From: Megachile rotundata
Taxonomy: Eukaryota; Arthropoda; Insecta; Hymenoptera; Megachilidae
Length of the DNA: 64,000 nt
NCBI RefSeq assembly: GCF_050947335.1
Contig: NW_027473524.1
Location: 186,001 to 250,000 of the forward strand
Direction of reading: 5' to 3'
In this document: one piece after another, positions 30,729 through 44,404 of the stretch
Layout of the letters: each line of letters begins with the position of its first letter
How positions within the stretch are numbered: position 1 is the stretch's first letter
The notes under the pieces: generated by a model
Seen by the model: the letters and a program-made list of their open reading frames with translations, nothing else
Databases searched by the model: none
Told to the model about the DNA's origin: nothing
Made by a program: the position numbers and the translations under genes

Positions 30729-32439
30729 CTATCGATCATATAAGCATAATATGGCTAATAATATGAGTTAGATTGATAATAATAAGAGTAATAAGTATAG
30801 TATTTGTCGTTCTATCGATCATATAAGCATAATATGGCTAATAATATGAGTTAGATTGATAATAATAAGAGTAATAAGTATAGTAATTGTCGTTCTATCG
30901 ATCATTTAAGCATAATATGGGTAATAATATGAGTCAGATTGATAATAATAACAGTAATAAGTATAGCAATTTTCGTTCTATCGATAATATAAACATAATA
31001 TGGCTAATAATATGAGTTAGATTGATAATCCTAAGAGTAGTGAGTATAGTAATTGTCGTTCTATCGATCATATAAGCATAATATGGCTAATAATATGAGT
31101 TAGATTGATAATAATAAGAGTAATAAGTATAGTATTTGTCGTTCTATCGATCATGTAAGCATAATATGGCTAATAATACGAGTTAGATTGATAATAATAA
31201 GAGTAATGAGTATAGCAATTGTAGATCTATCGATCATTTAAGCATAATATGGGTAATAATATGAGTCAGATTGATAATACTAAGAGTAGTGAGTATTGAA
31301 ATTCTCGTTCTATCGATCATATAAGCATAATATGGCTAATAATATGAGTTAGATTGATAATAATAAGAGTAATAACTACAGTAATTGTCGTTCTATCGAT
31401 CATATAAGCATAATAAGGCTAATAATATGAGTTAGAGTGATAATACTAAGAGTAGTGAGTATAGTAATTCTCATTCTATCGATCATATAAGTATAATATG
31501 GCTAATAATATGAGTTAGATTGATAATAATAACAGTAATAAGTATAGTAATTGTCGTTCTATCGATAATATAAGCATAATATGGCTAATAATATGAGTTA
31601 GATTGATAATACTAAGAGTAGTGAGTATAGTAATTGTCGTTCTATCGATCATATAAGCATAATATGGCTAATAATATGAGTTAGATTGATAATAATAAGA
31701 GTAATAAGTATAGTATTTGTCGTTCTATCGATCATGTAAGCATGATATGGCTAATAATACGAGTTAGATTGATAATAATAAGAGTAATAAGTATAGTAAT
31801 TGTCGTACTATCGATCATTTAAGCATAATATGGCTAATAATATGAGTTAGATTGATAATAATAACAGTAATAAGTATAGTAAGTGTCGTTCTATCGATAA
31901 TATAAGCATAATATGGCTAATAATATGAGTTAGATTGATAATACTAAGAGTAGTGAGTATAGTAATTCTCGTTCTATCGATCATATAAGCATAATATGGC
32001 TAATAATATGAGTTAGATTGATAATAATAAGAGTAATGAGTATAGTAATTGTAGTTCTATCGATCATATCGGTATAATATGGTTAATAATATGAGTTAGA
32101 TTCATAATAATAAGAGTAATAAGTATAGTAATTGTCGTTCTATCGATCATATAAGCATAATATGGCTAATAATATGAGTTAGATTGATAATATTAAGAGT
32201 AGTGAGTATAGTAATTCTCGTTCTATCGATCATATAAGCATAATATGGCTAATAATATGAGTTAGATTGATAATAATAACAGTAATAAGTATAGTAATTG
32301 TCGTTCTATCGATAATATAAGCATAATATGGCTAATAATATGAGTTAGATTGATAATACTAAGAGTAGTGAGTATAGTAATTCTCGTTCTATCGATCATA
32401 TAAGCATAATATGGCTAATAATATGAGTTAGATTGATAA
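30729..32439 (+). repeat. 26-monomer-spaced copy of 28.57-30.28 kb
   Basis: About 1.71 kb matching the segment 2158 bp to its left. Its left boundary is visible because the first copy has gtcgtactatcg where this one has ctcgttctatcg; at the right boundary, aataagag in the first copy meets actaagag here. The interval 30282-30728 between the copies holds other variants, including the rare gttctatcaatcatttaag at about 30561. Confidence 0.8.
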
Positions 32440-33270
32440 TACTAAGAGTAGTGAGTATAGTAATTGTCGTTCTATCGATCATATAAGCATAATATGGCTA
32501 ATAATATGAGTTAGATTGATAATAATAAGAGTAATAAGTATAGTATTTGTCGTTCTATCGATCATGTAAGCATGATATGGCTAATAATACGAGTTAGATT
32601 GATAATAATAAGAGTAATAAGTATAGTAATTGTCGTACTATCGATCATTTAAGCATAATATGGCTAATAATATGAGTTAGATTGATAATAATAACAGTAA
32701 TAAGTATAGTAAGTGTCGTTCTATCGATAATATAAGCATAATATGGCTAATAATATGAGTTAGATTGATAATACTAAGAGTAGTGAGTATAGTAATTCTC
32801 GTTCTATCGATCATATAAGCATAATATGGCTAATAATATGAGTTAGATTGATAATAATAAGAGTAATGAGTATAGTAATTGTAGTTCTATCGATCATATC
32901 GGTATAATATGGTTAATAATATGAGTTAGATTCATAATAATAAGAGTAATAAGTATAGTAATTGTCGTTCTATCGATCATATAAGCATAATATGGCTAAT
33001 AATATGAGTTAGATTGATAATATTAAGAGTAGTGAGTATAGTAATTCTCGTTCTATCGATCATATAAGCATAATATGGCTAATAATATGAGTTAGATTGA
33101 TAATAATAACAGTAATAAGTATAGTAATTGTCGTTCTATCGATAATATAAGCATAATATGGCTAATAATATGAGTTAGATTGATAATACTAAGAGTAGTG
33201 AGTATAGTAATTCTCGTTCTATCGATCATATAAGCATAATATGGCTAATAATATGAGTTAGATTGATAAT
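31568..33270 (+). repeat. 10-monomer tandem duplication (830-bp period)
   Basis: The atcatatcggtataat monomer at 32063 and 32893 and the preceding gtcgtactatcgatcattt and gtaagtgtcg monomers recur at exactly 830 bp (10 x 83). The match begins at about 31568 (taagcataat) and breaks at 32441/33271, where one copy has actaagagtag and the other aataagag. By eye the copies are identical, which suggests a very recent duplication. A cluster of matching markers at 33.5-34.5 kb lies 36 monomers (26 + 10) after those at 30.5-31.5 kb, consistent with this insertion. Confidence 0.85.
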
Positions 33271-35663
33271 AATAAGAGTAATAACTACAGTAATTGTCGT
33301 TCTATCGATCATATAAGCATAATAAGGCTAATAATATGAGTTAGAGTGATAATACTAAGAGTAGCGAGTATAGTAATTCTCATTCTATCGATCATATAAG
33401 TATAATATGGCTAATAATATGAGTTAGATTGATAATAATAACAGTAATAAGTATAGTAATTGTCGTTCTATCGATAATATAAGCATAATATGGCTAATAA
33501 TATGAGTTAGATTGATAATACTAAGAGTAGTGAGTATAGTATTTGTCGTTCTATCAATCATTTAAGCATAATATGGGTAATAATATGAGTCAGATTGATA
33601 ATAATAACAGTAATAAGTATAGTAATTGTCGTTCTATCGATAATATAAACATAATATGGCTAATAATATGAGTTAGATTGATAATCCTAAGAGTAGTGAG
33701 TATAGTTATTCTCGTTCTATCGATCATATAAGCATAATATGGCTAATAATATGAGTTAGATTGATAATAATAAGAGTAATAAGTATAGTATTTGTCGTTC
33801 TATCGATCATATAAGCATAATATGGCTAATAATATGAGTTAGATTGATAATAATAAGAGTAATAAGTATAGTAATTGTCGTTCTATCGATCATTTAAGCA
33901 TAATATGGGTAATAATATGAGTCAGATTGATAATAATAACAGTAATAAGTATAGCAATTTTCGTTCTATCGATAATATAAACATAATATGGCTAATAATA
34001 TGAGTTAGATTGATAATCCTAAGAGTAGTGAGTATAGTAATTGTCGTTCTATCGATCATATAAGCATAATATGGCTAATAATATGAGTTAGGTTGATAAT
34101 AATAAGAGTAATAAGTATAGTATTTGTCGTTCTATCGATCATGTAAGCATAATATGGCTAATAATACGAGTTAGATTGATAATAATAAGAGTAATGAGTA
34201 TAGCAATTGTAGATCTATCGATCATTTAAGCATAATATGGGTAATAATATGAGTCAGATTGATAATACTAAGAGTAGTGAGTATTGAAATTCTCGTTCTA
34301 TCGATCATATAAGCATAATATGGCTAATAATATGAGTTAGATTGATAATAATAAGAGTAATAACTACAGTAATTGTCGTTCTATCGATCATATAAGCATA
34401 ATAAGGCTAATAATATGAGTTAGAGTGATAATACTAAGAGTAGTGAGTATAGTAATTCTCATTCTATCGATCATATAAGTATAATATGGCTAATAATATG
34501 AGTTAGATTCATAATAATAAGAGTAATAAGTATAGTAATTGTCGTTCTATCGATCATATAAGCATAATATGGCTAATAATATGAGTTAGATTGATAATAT
34601 TAAGAGTAGTGAGTATAGTAATTCTCGTTCTATCGATCATATAAGCATAATATGGCTAATAATATGAGTTAGATTGATAATAATAACAGTAATAAGTATA
34701 GTAATTGTCGTTCTATCGATAATATAAGCATAATATGGCTAATAATATGAGTTAGATTGATAATACTAAGAGTAGTGAGTATAGTAATTCTCGTTCTATC
34801 GATCATATAAGCATAATATGGCTAATAATATGAGTTAGATTGATAATACTAAGAGTAGTGAGTATAGTAATTGTCGTTCTATCGATCATATAAGCATAAT
34901 ATGGCTAATAATATGAGTTAGATTGATAATAATAAGAGTAATAAGTATAGTATTTGTCGTTCTATCGATCATGTAAGCATGATATGGCTAATAATACGAG
35001 TTAGATTGATAATAATAAGAGTAATAAGTATAGTAATTGTCGTACTATCGATCATTTAAGCATAATATGGCTAATAATATGAGTTAGATTGATAATAATA
35101 ACAGTAATAAGTATAGTAAGTGTCGTTCTATCGATAATATAAGCATAATATGGCTAATAATATGAGTTAGATTGATAATACTAAGAGTAGTGAGTATAGT
35201 AATTCTCGTTCTATCGATCATATAAGCATAATATGGCTAATAATATGAGTTAGATTGATAATAATAAGAGTAATGAGTATAGTAATTGTAGTTCTATCGA
35301 TCATATCGGTATAATATGGTTAATAATATGAGTTAGATTCATAATAATAAGAGTAATAAGTATAGTAATTGTCGTTCTATCGATCATATAAGCATAATAT
35401 GGCTAATAATATGAGTTAGATTGATAATATTAAGAGTAGTGAGTATAGTAATTCTCGTTCTATCGATCATATAAGCATAGTATGGCTAATAATATGACTT
35501 AGATTGATAATAATAACAGTAATAAGTATAGTAATTGTCGTTCTATCGATAATATAAGCATAATATGGCTAATAATATGAGTTAGATTGATAATACTAAG
35601 AGTAGTGAGTATAGTAATTCTCGTTCTATCGATCATATAAGCATAATATGGCTAATAATATGA

Positions 35664-37157
35664 GTTAGATTGATAATAATAAGAGTAATAACTACAGTAA
35701 TTGTCGTTCTATCGATCATATAAGCATAATAAGGCTAATAATATGAGTTAGAGTGATAATACTAAGAGTAGCGAGTATAGTAATTCTCATTCTATCGATC
35801 ATATAAGTATAATATGGCTAATAATATGAGTTAGATTGATAATAATAACAGTAATAAGTATAGTAATTGTCGTTCTATCGATAATATAAGCATAATATGG
35901 CTAATAATATGAGTTAGATTGATAATACTAAGAGTAGTGAGTATAGTATTTGTCGTTCTATCAATCATTTAAGCATAATATGGGTAATAATATGAGTTAG
36001 ATTGATAATAATAAGAGTAATAAGTATAGTATTTGTCGTTCTATCGATCATGTAAGCATAATATGGCTAATAATACGAGTTAGATTGATAATAATAAGAG
36101 TAATGAGTATAGCAATTGTAGATCTATCGATCATTTAAGCATAATATGGGTAATAATATGAGTCAGATTGATAATACTAAGAGTAGTGAGTATTGAAATT
36201 CTCGTTCTATCGATCATATAAGCATAATATGGCTAATAATATGAGTTAGATTGATAATAATAAGAGTAATAACTACAGTAATTGTCGTTCTATCGATCAT
36301 ATAAGCATAATAAGGCTAATAATATGAGTTAGAGTGATAATACTAAGAGTAGTGAGTATAGTAATTCTCATTCTATCGATCATATAAGTATAATATGGCT
36401 AATAATATGAGTTAGATTGATAATAATAAGAGTAATAACTACAGTAATTGTCGTTCTATCGATCATATAAGCATAATAAGGCTAATAATATGAGTTAGAG
36501 TGATAATACTAAGAGTAGCGAGTATAGTAATTCTCATTCTATCGATCATATAAGTATAATATGGCTAATAATATGAGTTAGATTGATAATAATAACAGTA
36601 ATAAGTATAGTAATTGTCGTTCTATCGATAATATAAGCATAATATGGCTAATAATATGAGTTAGATTGATAATACTAAGAGTAGTGAGTATAGTATTTGT
36701 CGTTCTATCAATCATTTAAGCATAATATGGGTAATAATATGAGTTAGATTGATAATAATAAGAGTAATAAGTATAGTATTTGTCGTTCTATCGATCATGT
36801 AAGCATAATATGGCTAATAATACGAGTTAGATTGATAATAATAAGAGTAATGAGTATAGCAATTGTAGATCTATCGATCATTTAAGCATAATATGGGTAA
36901 TAATATGAGTCAGATTGATAATACTAAGAGTAGTGAGTATTGAAATTCTCGTTCTATCGATCATATAAGCATAATATGGCTAATAATATGAGTTAGATTG
37001 ATAATAATAAGAGTAATAACTACAGTAATTGTCGTTCTATCGATCATATAAGCATAATAAGGCTAATAATATGAGTTAGAGTGATAATACTAAGAGTAGT
37101 GAGTATAGTAATTCTCATTCTATCGATCATATAAGTATAATATGGCTAATAATATGA
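35664..37157 (+). repeat. 9-monomer tandem duplication (747-bp period)
   Basis: Two adjacent 747-bp (9 x 83) copies, about 35664-36410 and 36411-37157. The rare gttctatcaatcatttaag marker is at 35956 and 36703, and each copy has gtagcgagtatag, gtagatctatcg and gtattgaaattctcg in the same order. The second copy ends where the next monomer reads agatttataataataac. The copies look identical by eye. Confidence 0.85.
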
Positions 37158-39577
37158 GTTAGATTTATAATAATAACAGTAATAAGTATAGTAATTGTCG
37201 TTCTATCGATAATATAAGCATAATATGGCTAATAATATGAGTTAGATTGATAATACTAAGAGTAGTGAGTATAGTAATTGTCGTTCTATCGATCATATAA
37301 GCATAATATGGCTAATAATATGAGTTAGATTGATAATAATAAGAGTAATAAGTATAGTATTTGTCGTTCTATCGATCATGTAAGCATGATATGGCTAATA
37401 ATACGAGTTAGATTGATAATAATAAGAGTAATAAGTATAGTAATTGTCGTACTATCGATCATTTAAGCATAATATGGCTAATAATATGAGTTAGATTGAT
37501 AATAATAACAGTAATAAGTATAGTAAGTGTCGTTCTATCGATAATATAAGCATAATATGGCTAATAATATGAGTTAGATTGATAATACTAAGAGTAGTGA
37601 GTATAGTAATTCTCGTTCTATCGATCATATAAGCATAATATGGCTAATAATATGAGTTAGATTGATAATAATAAGAGTAATGAGTATAGTAATTGTAGTT
37701 CTATCGATCATATCGGTATAATATGGTTAATAATATGAGTTAGATTCATAATAATAAGAGTAATAAGTATAGTAATTGTCGTTCTATCGATCATATAAGC
37801 ATAATATGGCTAATAATATGAGTTAGATTGATAATATTAAGAGTAGTGAGTATAGTAATTCTCGTTCTATCGATCATATAAGCATAATATGGCTAATAAT
37901 ATGAGTTAGATTGATAATAATAACAGTAATAAGTATAGTAATTGTCGTTCTATCGATAATATAAGCATAATATGGCTAATAATATGAGTTAGATTGATAA
38001 TACTAAGAGTAGTGAGTATAGTAATTCTCGTTCTATCGATCATATAAGCATAATATGGCTAATAATATGAGTTAGATTGATAATAATAAGAGTAATAACT
38101 ACAGTAATTGTCGTTCTATCGATCATATAAGCATAATAAGGCTAATAATATGAGTTAGAGTGATAATACTAAGAGTAGCGAGTATAGTAATTCTCATTCT
38201 ATCGATCATATAAGCATAATATGGCTAATAATATGAGTTAGATTGATAATAATAACAGTAATAAGTATAGTAATTGTCGTTCTATCGATAATATAAGCAT
38301 AATATGGCTAATAATATGAGTTAGATTGATAATACTAAGAGTAGTGAGTATAGTATTTGTCGTTCTACCAATCATTTAAGCATAATATGGGTAATAATAT
38401 GAGTCAGATTGATAATAATAACAGTAATAAGTATAGTAATTGTCGTTCTATCGATAATATAAACATAATATGGCTAATAATATGAGTTAGATTGATAATC
38501 CTAAGAGTAGTGAGTATAGTTATTCTCGTTCTATCGATCATATAAGCATAATATGGCTAATAATATGAGGTAGATTGATAATAATAACAGTAATAGGTAT
38601 AGTAATTGTCGTTCTATCGATAATATAAGCATAATATGGCTAATAATATGAGTTAGAGTGATAGTGCTAAGAGTAGTGAGTATAGTAATTCTCATTCCAT
38701 CGATCATATAAGCATAATATGGCTAATAATATGAGTTAGATTGATAATAATAACAGTAATAAGTATAGTAATTGTCGTTCTGTCGATAATATAAGCATAA
38801 TATGGCTAATAATATGAGTTAGATTGATAATACTAAGAGTAGTGAGTATAGTAATTGTCGTTCTATCGATCATATAAGCATAATATGGCTAATAATATGA
38901 GTTAGATTGATAATAATAAGAGTAATAAGTATAGTATTTGTCGTTCTATCGATCATGTAAGCATAATATGGCTAATAATACGAGTTAGATTGATAATAAT
39001 AAGAGTAGTGAGTATAGCAATTGTAGATCTATCGATCATTTAAGCATAATATGGCTAATAATATGAGTTAGATTGATAATAATGACAGTAATAAGTATAG
39101 TAATTGTCGTTCTATCGATAATATAAGCATAATATGGCTAATAATATGAGTTAGATTGATAATAATAAGAGTAATAAGTATAGTATTTGTCGTTCTATCG
39201 ATCATGTAAGCATAATATGGCTAATAATATGAGTTAGATTGATAATAATAAGAGTAATAAGTATAGTATTTGTCGTTCTATCGATCATATAAGCATAATA
39301 TGGCTAATAATATGAGTTAGATTGATAAAAATAAGAGTAATAAGTATAGTAATTGTCGTTCTATCGATCATTTAAGCATAATATGGGTAATAATATGAGT
39401 CAGATTGATAATAATAACAGTAATAAGTATAGCAATTTTCGTTCTATCGATAATATAAACATAATATGGCTAATAATATGAGTTAGATTGATAATCCTAA
39501 GAGTAGTGAGTATAGTAATTGTCGTTCTATCGATCATATAAGCATAATATGGCTAATAATATGAGTTAGATTGATAA
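37158..39577 (+). repeat. Terminal part of the left array, up to the gap
   Basis: Ordinary monomers in the mosaic order. The atcatatcggtataat marker at 37707 is 2407 bp (29 x 83) after 35300, which is itself 2407 bp after 32893, although the intervening monomers differ. About 38.55-39.2 kb matches 27.85-28.5 kb at 10707 bp (129 x 83); after about 39.2 kb the offset to that region becomes 10624 bp (128 x 83), implying the gain or loss of one monomer. The array stops mid-monomer at gattgata. Confidence 0.8.
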
Positions 39578-39677
39578 NNNNNNNNNNNNNNNNNNNNNNN
39601 NNNNNNNNNNNNNNNNNNNNNNNNNNNNNNNNNNNNNNNNNNNNNNNNNNNNNNNNNNNNNNNNNNNNNNNNNNNNN
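39578..39677. other. Assembly gap of exactly 100 N
   Basis: One hundred consecutive N. This round number is a common placeholder for a scaffold gap of unknown length, so the true distance is not known. Satellite orientation and subfamily both change across it. The left side ends mid-monomer, and the right side begins within a monomer in reverse orientation. Confidence 0.97.
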
Positions 39678-41045
39678 TCATATTATTAGACATATTATGC
39701 TTATATGATCGATAGAACGACAATTACTGTACTTATTACTCTTATTATTATCAATCTAACTCGTATATTGGCCATATTATTCTTATGTGATCGACAGAAC
39801 GACAATTACTATACTTGTTACTCTTATTATTATCAATCTAACTCGTATTATTAGCCATATTATGCTTATATGATCGACAGAACGACAATTACTATACTCA
39901 TTACTCTTATTATTATCAATCTAACTCATATTATTAGCCATATTATGCTTATATGATCGACAGAACGACAATTACTATACTTATTACACTCACTGTTATC
40001 AATATAACTCATATTACTAACCATATTATGCAAATGTGATCGATAGTACGACAATCACTATACTTATTACTCTTATTATTATCAACCTAACTCATATTAT
40101 CAGCCATATTATGCTTAAATGATCGTTAGAACGACAATTACTATACTTATTACTCTTATTATTATGAATCTAACTCATATTATTAACCATATTATGCAGA
40201 TATGATCGAAAGCACGAGAATTACTATACTCATTACTCTTATTATTATCAATCTAACTCATATTATTAGCCATATTATGCTTATATGATCGACAGAACGA
40301 CAATTACTATACTTATTACACTTACTATTATCAATCTAACTCATATTATTAGCCATATTATGCTTATATGATCGATAGAACGACAATTACTATACTTATC
40401 ATTCTTATTTTAGCAACCTAACTCATATTAGTAGCCATATTATGCTTAAATGATCGATAGAACGACAATTACTATACTTATTACTCTTATTATTATCAAT
40501 CTAACTCATATTATTAGCCCTATTATGCTTATGTGATCGATATAACGACAATTACTATACTTATTGCTCTTATTATTATCAATCTAACTCATATCGTTAG
40601 CCATATTATGCTTATATGATCGTCAGAACGACAATTACTATCCTTATTATTCTTACTATTATCAATCTAACTCATATTATTAGACATATTATGCTTATAT
40701 GATCGATAGAACGACAATTACTATACTTATTACTCTTATTATTATCAATCTAACTCATATTGTTAGCCATATTATGCTTATATGATCGTCAGAACGACAA
40801 TTACTATCCTTATTATTCTTACTATTATCAATCTAACTCATATTATTAACCATATTATGTAAATATGATCGATAGAACGACAATTACTATACTCATTACT
40901 CTTATTATTATCAATCTAACTCATATTATTAACCATATTATGCAGATATGATCGATAGAACTACAATTACTATACTCATTACTCTTATTATTATCAATCT
41001 AACTCATATTATTAGCCATATTATGCTTATATGATCGATAGAACG

Positions 41046-44000
41046 ACAATTACTATACTTATTACTCTTATTATTATCAATCTAACTCATATCATTAGCC
41101 ATATTATGCTTAAATGATCGATAGAACAACAATTACTATACCTATTACTCTTATTATTATCAATCTAACTCATACTATTAGCCATATTATGCTTATGTGA
41201 ACGATAGAACGACAATTACTATACTTATTACTCTTATTATTATCAATCTAACTCATATTATTAGCCATATTATGCTTATATGATCGACAGAACGGCAATT
41301 ACTATACTTATTACACTCACTGCTATCAATCTAACTCATATTATTATATATATTATGCTTATATGATCGACAGAACGACAATTACTATAGTTATTACACT
41401 CACTATTATCAATCTAACTCATATTATTAACCATATTATGCAAATATGATCGATAGAACGACAATTACTATACTTATTACTCTTATTACTCTTATTATTA
41501 TCGATCTAACTCATATTATTAGACATATTATGCTTATATGATCGATAGAACGACAATTACTATACTTATTACTCTTATTATTATCAATCTAACTCGTATT
41601 ATTGGCCATATTATTCTTATGTGATCGACAGAACGACAATTACTATACTTGTTACTCTTATTATTATCAATCTAACTCATATTATCAGCCATATTATGCT
41701 TAAATGATCGTTAGAACGACAATTACTATACTTATTACTCTTATTATTATGAATCTAACTCATATTATTAACCATATTATGCAGATATGATCGATAGAAC
41801 GAGAACTACTATACTCATTACTCTTATTATTATCAATCTAACTCATACTATTAGCCATATTATGCTTATATGATCGACAGAACGACAATTACTATACTCA
41901 TTACTCTTATTATTATCAATCTAACTCATATTATTAGCCATATTATGCTTAAATGATCGATAGAACAACAATTACTATACTTATTACTCTTATTATTATC
42001 AATCTAACTCATACTATTAGCCATATTATGCTTATGTGAACGATAGACCGACAATTACTATACTTATTGCTCTTATTATTATCAATCTAACTCATATTAT
42101 TAGCCATATTATGCTTATATGATCGACAGAACGACAATTACTATACTTATTACACTCACTGCTATCAATCTAACTCATATTATTATACATATTATGCTTA
42201 TATGATCGACAGAACGACAATTACTATAGTTAGTACACTCACTATTATCAATCTAACTCATATTATTAACCATATTATGCAAATATGATCGATAGAACGA
42301 CAATTACTATACTTATTACTCTTATTACTCTTATTATTATCGATCTAACTCATATTATTAGACATATTATGCTTATATGATCGATAGAACGACAATTACT
42401 ATACTTATTACTCTTATTATTATCAATCTAACTCGTATTATTGGCCATATTATTCTTATGTGATCGACAGAACGACAATTACTATACTTGTTACTCTTAT
42501 TATTATCAATCTAACTCGTATTATTAGCCATACTATGCGTATATGATCGATAGAACGACAATTACTATACTCATTACTCTTATTATTATCAAACTAACTC
42601 ATATTATTAGCCATATTATGATTATATGATCGATAGAACGACAATTACTATACTTATTACTCTTATTATTATCAATCTAACTCATATCATTAGCCATATT
42701 ATGCTTAAATGATCGATAGAACAACAATTACTATACCTATTACTCTTATTATTATCAATCTAACTCATACTATTAGCCATATTATGCTTATGTGAACGAT
42801 AGAACGACAATTACTATACTTATTACTCTTATTATTATCAATCTAACTCATATTATTAGCCATATTATGCTTATATGATCGACAGAACGGCAATTACTAT
42901 ACTTATTACACTCACTGCTATCAATCTAACTCATATTATTATACATATTATGCTTATATGATCGACAGAACGACAATTACTATAGTTATTACAGTCACTA
43001 TTATCAATCTAACTCATATTATTAACCATATTATGCAAATATGATCGATAGAACGACAATTACTATACTTATTGCTCTTATTACTCTTATTATTATCGAT
43101 CTAACTCATATTATTAGACATATTATGCTTATATGATCGATAGAACGACAATTACTATACTTATTACTCTTATTATTATCAATCTAACTCGTATTATTCG
43201 CCATATTATTCTTATGTGATCGACAGAACGACAATTACTATACTTGTTACTCTTATTATTATCAATCTAACTCGTATTATTAGCCATAGTATGCTTATAT
43301 GATCGATAGAACGACAATTACTATACTCATTATTCTTATTATTATCAAACTAACTCATATTATTAGCCATATTATGATTGTATGATCGATTGAACGACAA
43401 TTACTGTACTTATTACTCTTATTATTATCAATCTAACTCATATTATTAGCCATATTATGCTTATATGATCGACAGAACGACAATTACTATACTCATTACT
43501 CTTATTATTATCAATCTAGCTCATATTATTAGCCATATTGTGCTTAAATGATCGATAGAACAACAATTACTATACTTATTACTCTTATTATTATCAATCT
43601 AACTCATACTATTAGCCATATTATGCTTATGTGAACGATAGACCGACAATTACTATACTTATTGCTCTTATTATTATCAATCTAACTCATATTATTAGCC
43701 ATATTATGCTTATATGATCGACAGAACGACAATTACTATACTTATTACACTCACTGCTATCAATCTAACTCATATTATTATACATATTATGCTTATATGA
43801 TCGACAGAACGACAATTACTATAGTTAGTACACTCACTATTATCAATCTAACTCATATTATTAACCATATTATGCAAATATGATCGATAGAACGACAATT
43901 ACTATACTTATTACTCTTATTACTCTTATTATTATCGATCTAACTCATATTATTAGACATATTATGCTTATATGATCGATAGAACGACAATTACTATACT

Positions 44001-44235
44001 TATTACTCTTATTATTATCAATCTAACTCGTATTATTGGCCATATTATTCTTATGTGATCGACAGAACGACAATTACTATACTTGTTACTCTTATTATTA
44101 TCAATCTAACTCGTATTATTAGCCATATTATGCTTATATGATCGATAGAACGACAATTACTATACTCATTACTCTTATTATTATCAAACTAACTCATATT
44201 ATTAGCCATATTATGATTATATGATCGATCGAACG
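41046..44235 (-). repeat. 19-monomer HOR, two copies of 1595 bp
   Basis: Copies at about 41046-42640 and 42641-44235. Each contains seventeen 83-bp and two 92-bp monomers (17 x 83 + 2 x 92 = 1595). The 92-bp units carry an extra ttattactc, and their cttattattatcgatc anchors are at 41491, 42330, 43086 and 43925, spaced 839, 756 and 839 bp. The atcattagccatatt marker at 41091 and 42686 confirms the 1595-bp period. Roughly two or three monomers at 41.68-41.84 kb differ in type from those at 43.28-43.43 kb although the register is kept, as expected of conversion-like replacement. Confidence 0.8.
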
Positions 44236-44404
44236 ACAATTACTATACTTATTACTCTTATTATTATCAATCTAACTCATATTATTAACCATATTATGCA
44301 GATATGATCGATAGCACGACATTTCTATACCTATTACTCTTATTATTATCAACCTAACTCATATTATTAGCCATATTATGCTTATATGATCGATAGAACG
44401 ACAG

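Larger units (their letters stand above)
1..39577 (+). repeat. 83-bp satellite array, left (plus-oriented) block
   Basis: Head-to-tail tandem array of an 83-bp monomer, taken here to start at gtatagtaattgtcgttcta; about 476 copies with no spacer. Monomer landmarks are ATCGAT at monomer positions 20-25, an overlapping GATC at 23-26, and a direct repeat of ATAATAT around monomer positions 35-53. Monomer starts at 1, 84, 167, 2574, 13283, 22911 and 39427 all fit an 83-bp register once three one-base indels are allowed for. Variation is nearly all substitutions: gatcatataag/gataatataag/gatcatttaag/gatcatgtaag, taatactaagagtagtga versus taataataagagtaataa, and attctcg/attgtcg/atttgtcg. Stops occur in every frame, so there is no coding capacity. 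Heterochromatic or centromeric location is inference from structure only. Confidence 0.98.

Noticed and set aside
1..39577. CRISPR-like regular array
   Set aside because: The 83-bp units abut with no unique spacers, variation is scattered along the whole unit, and there are no cas genes.
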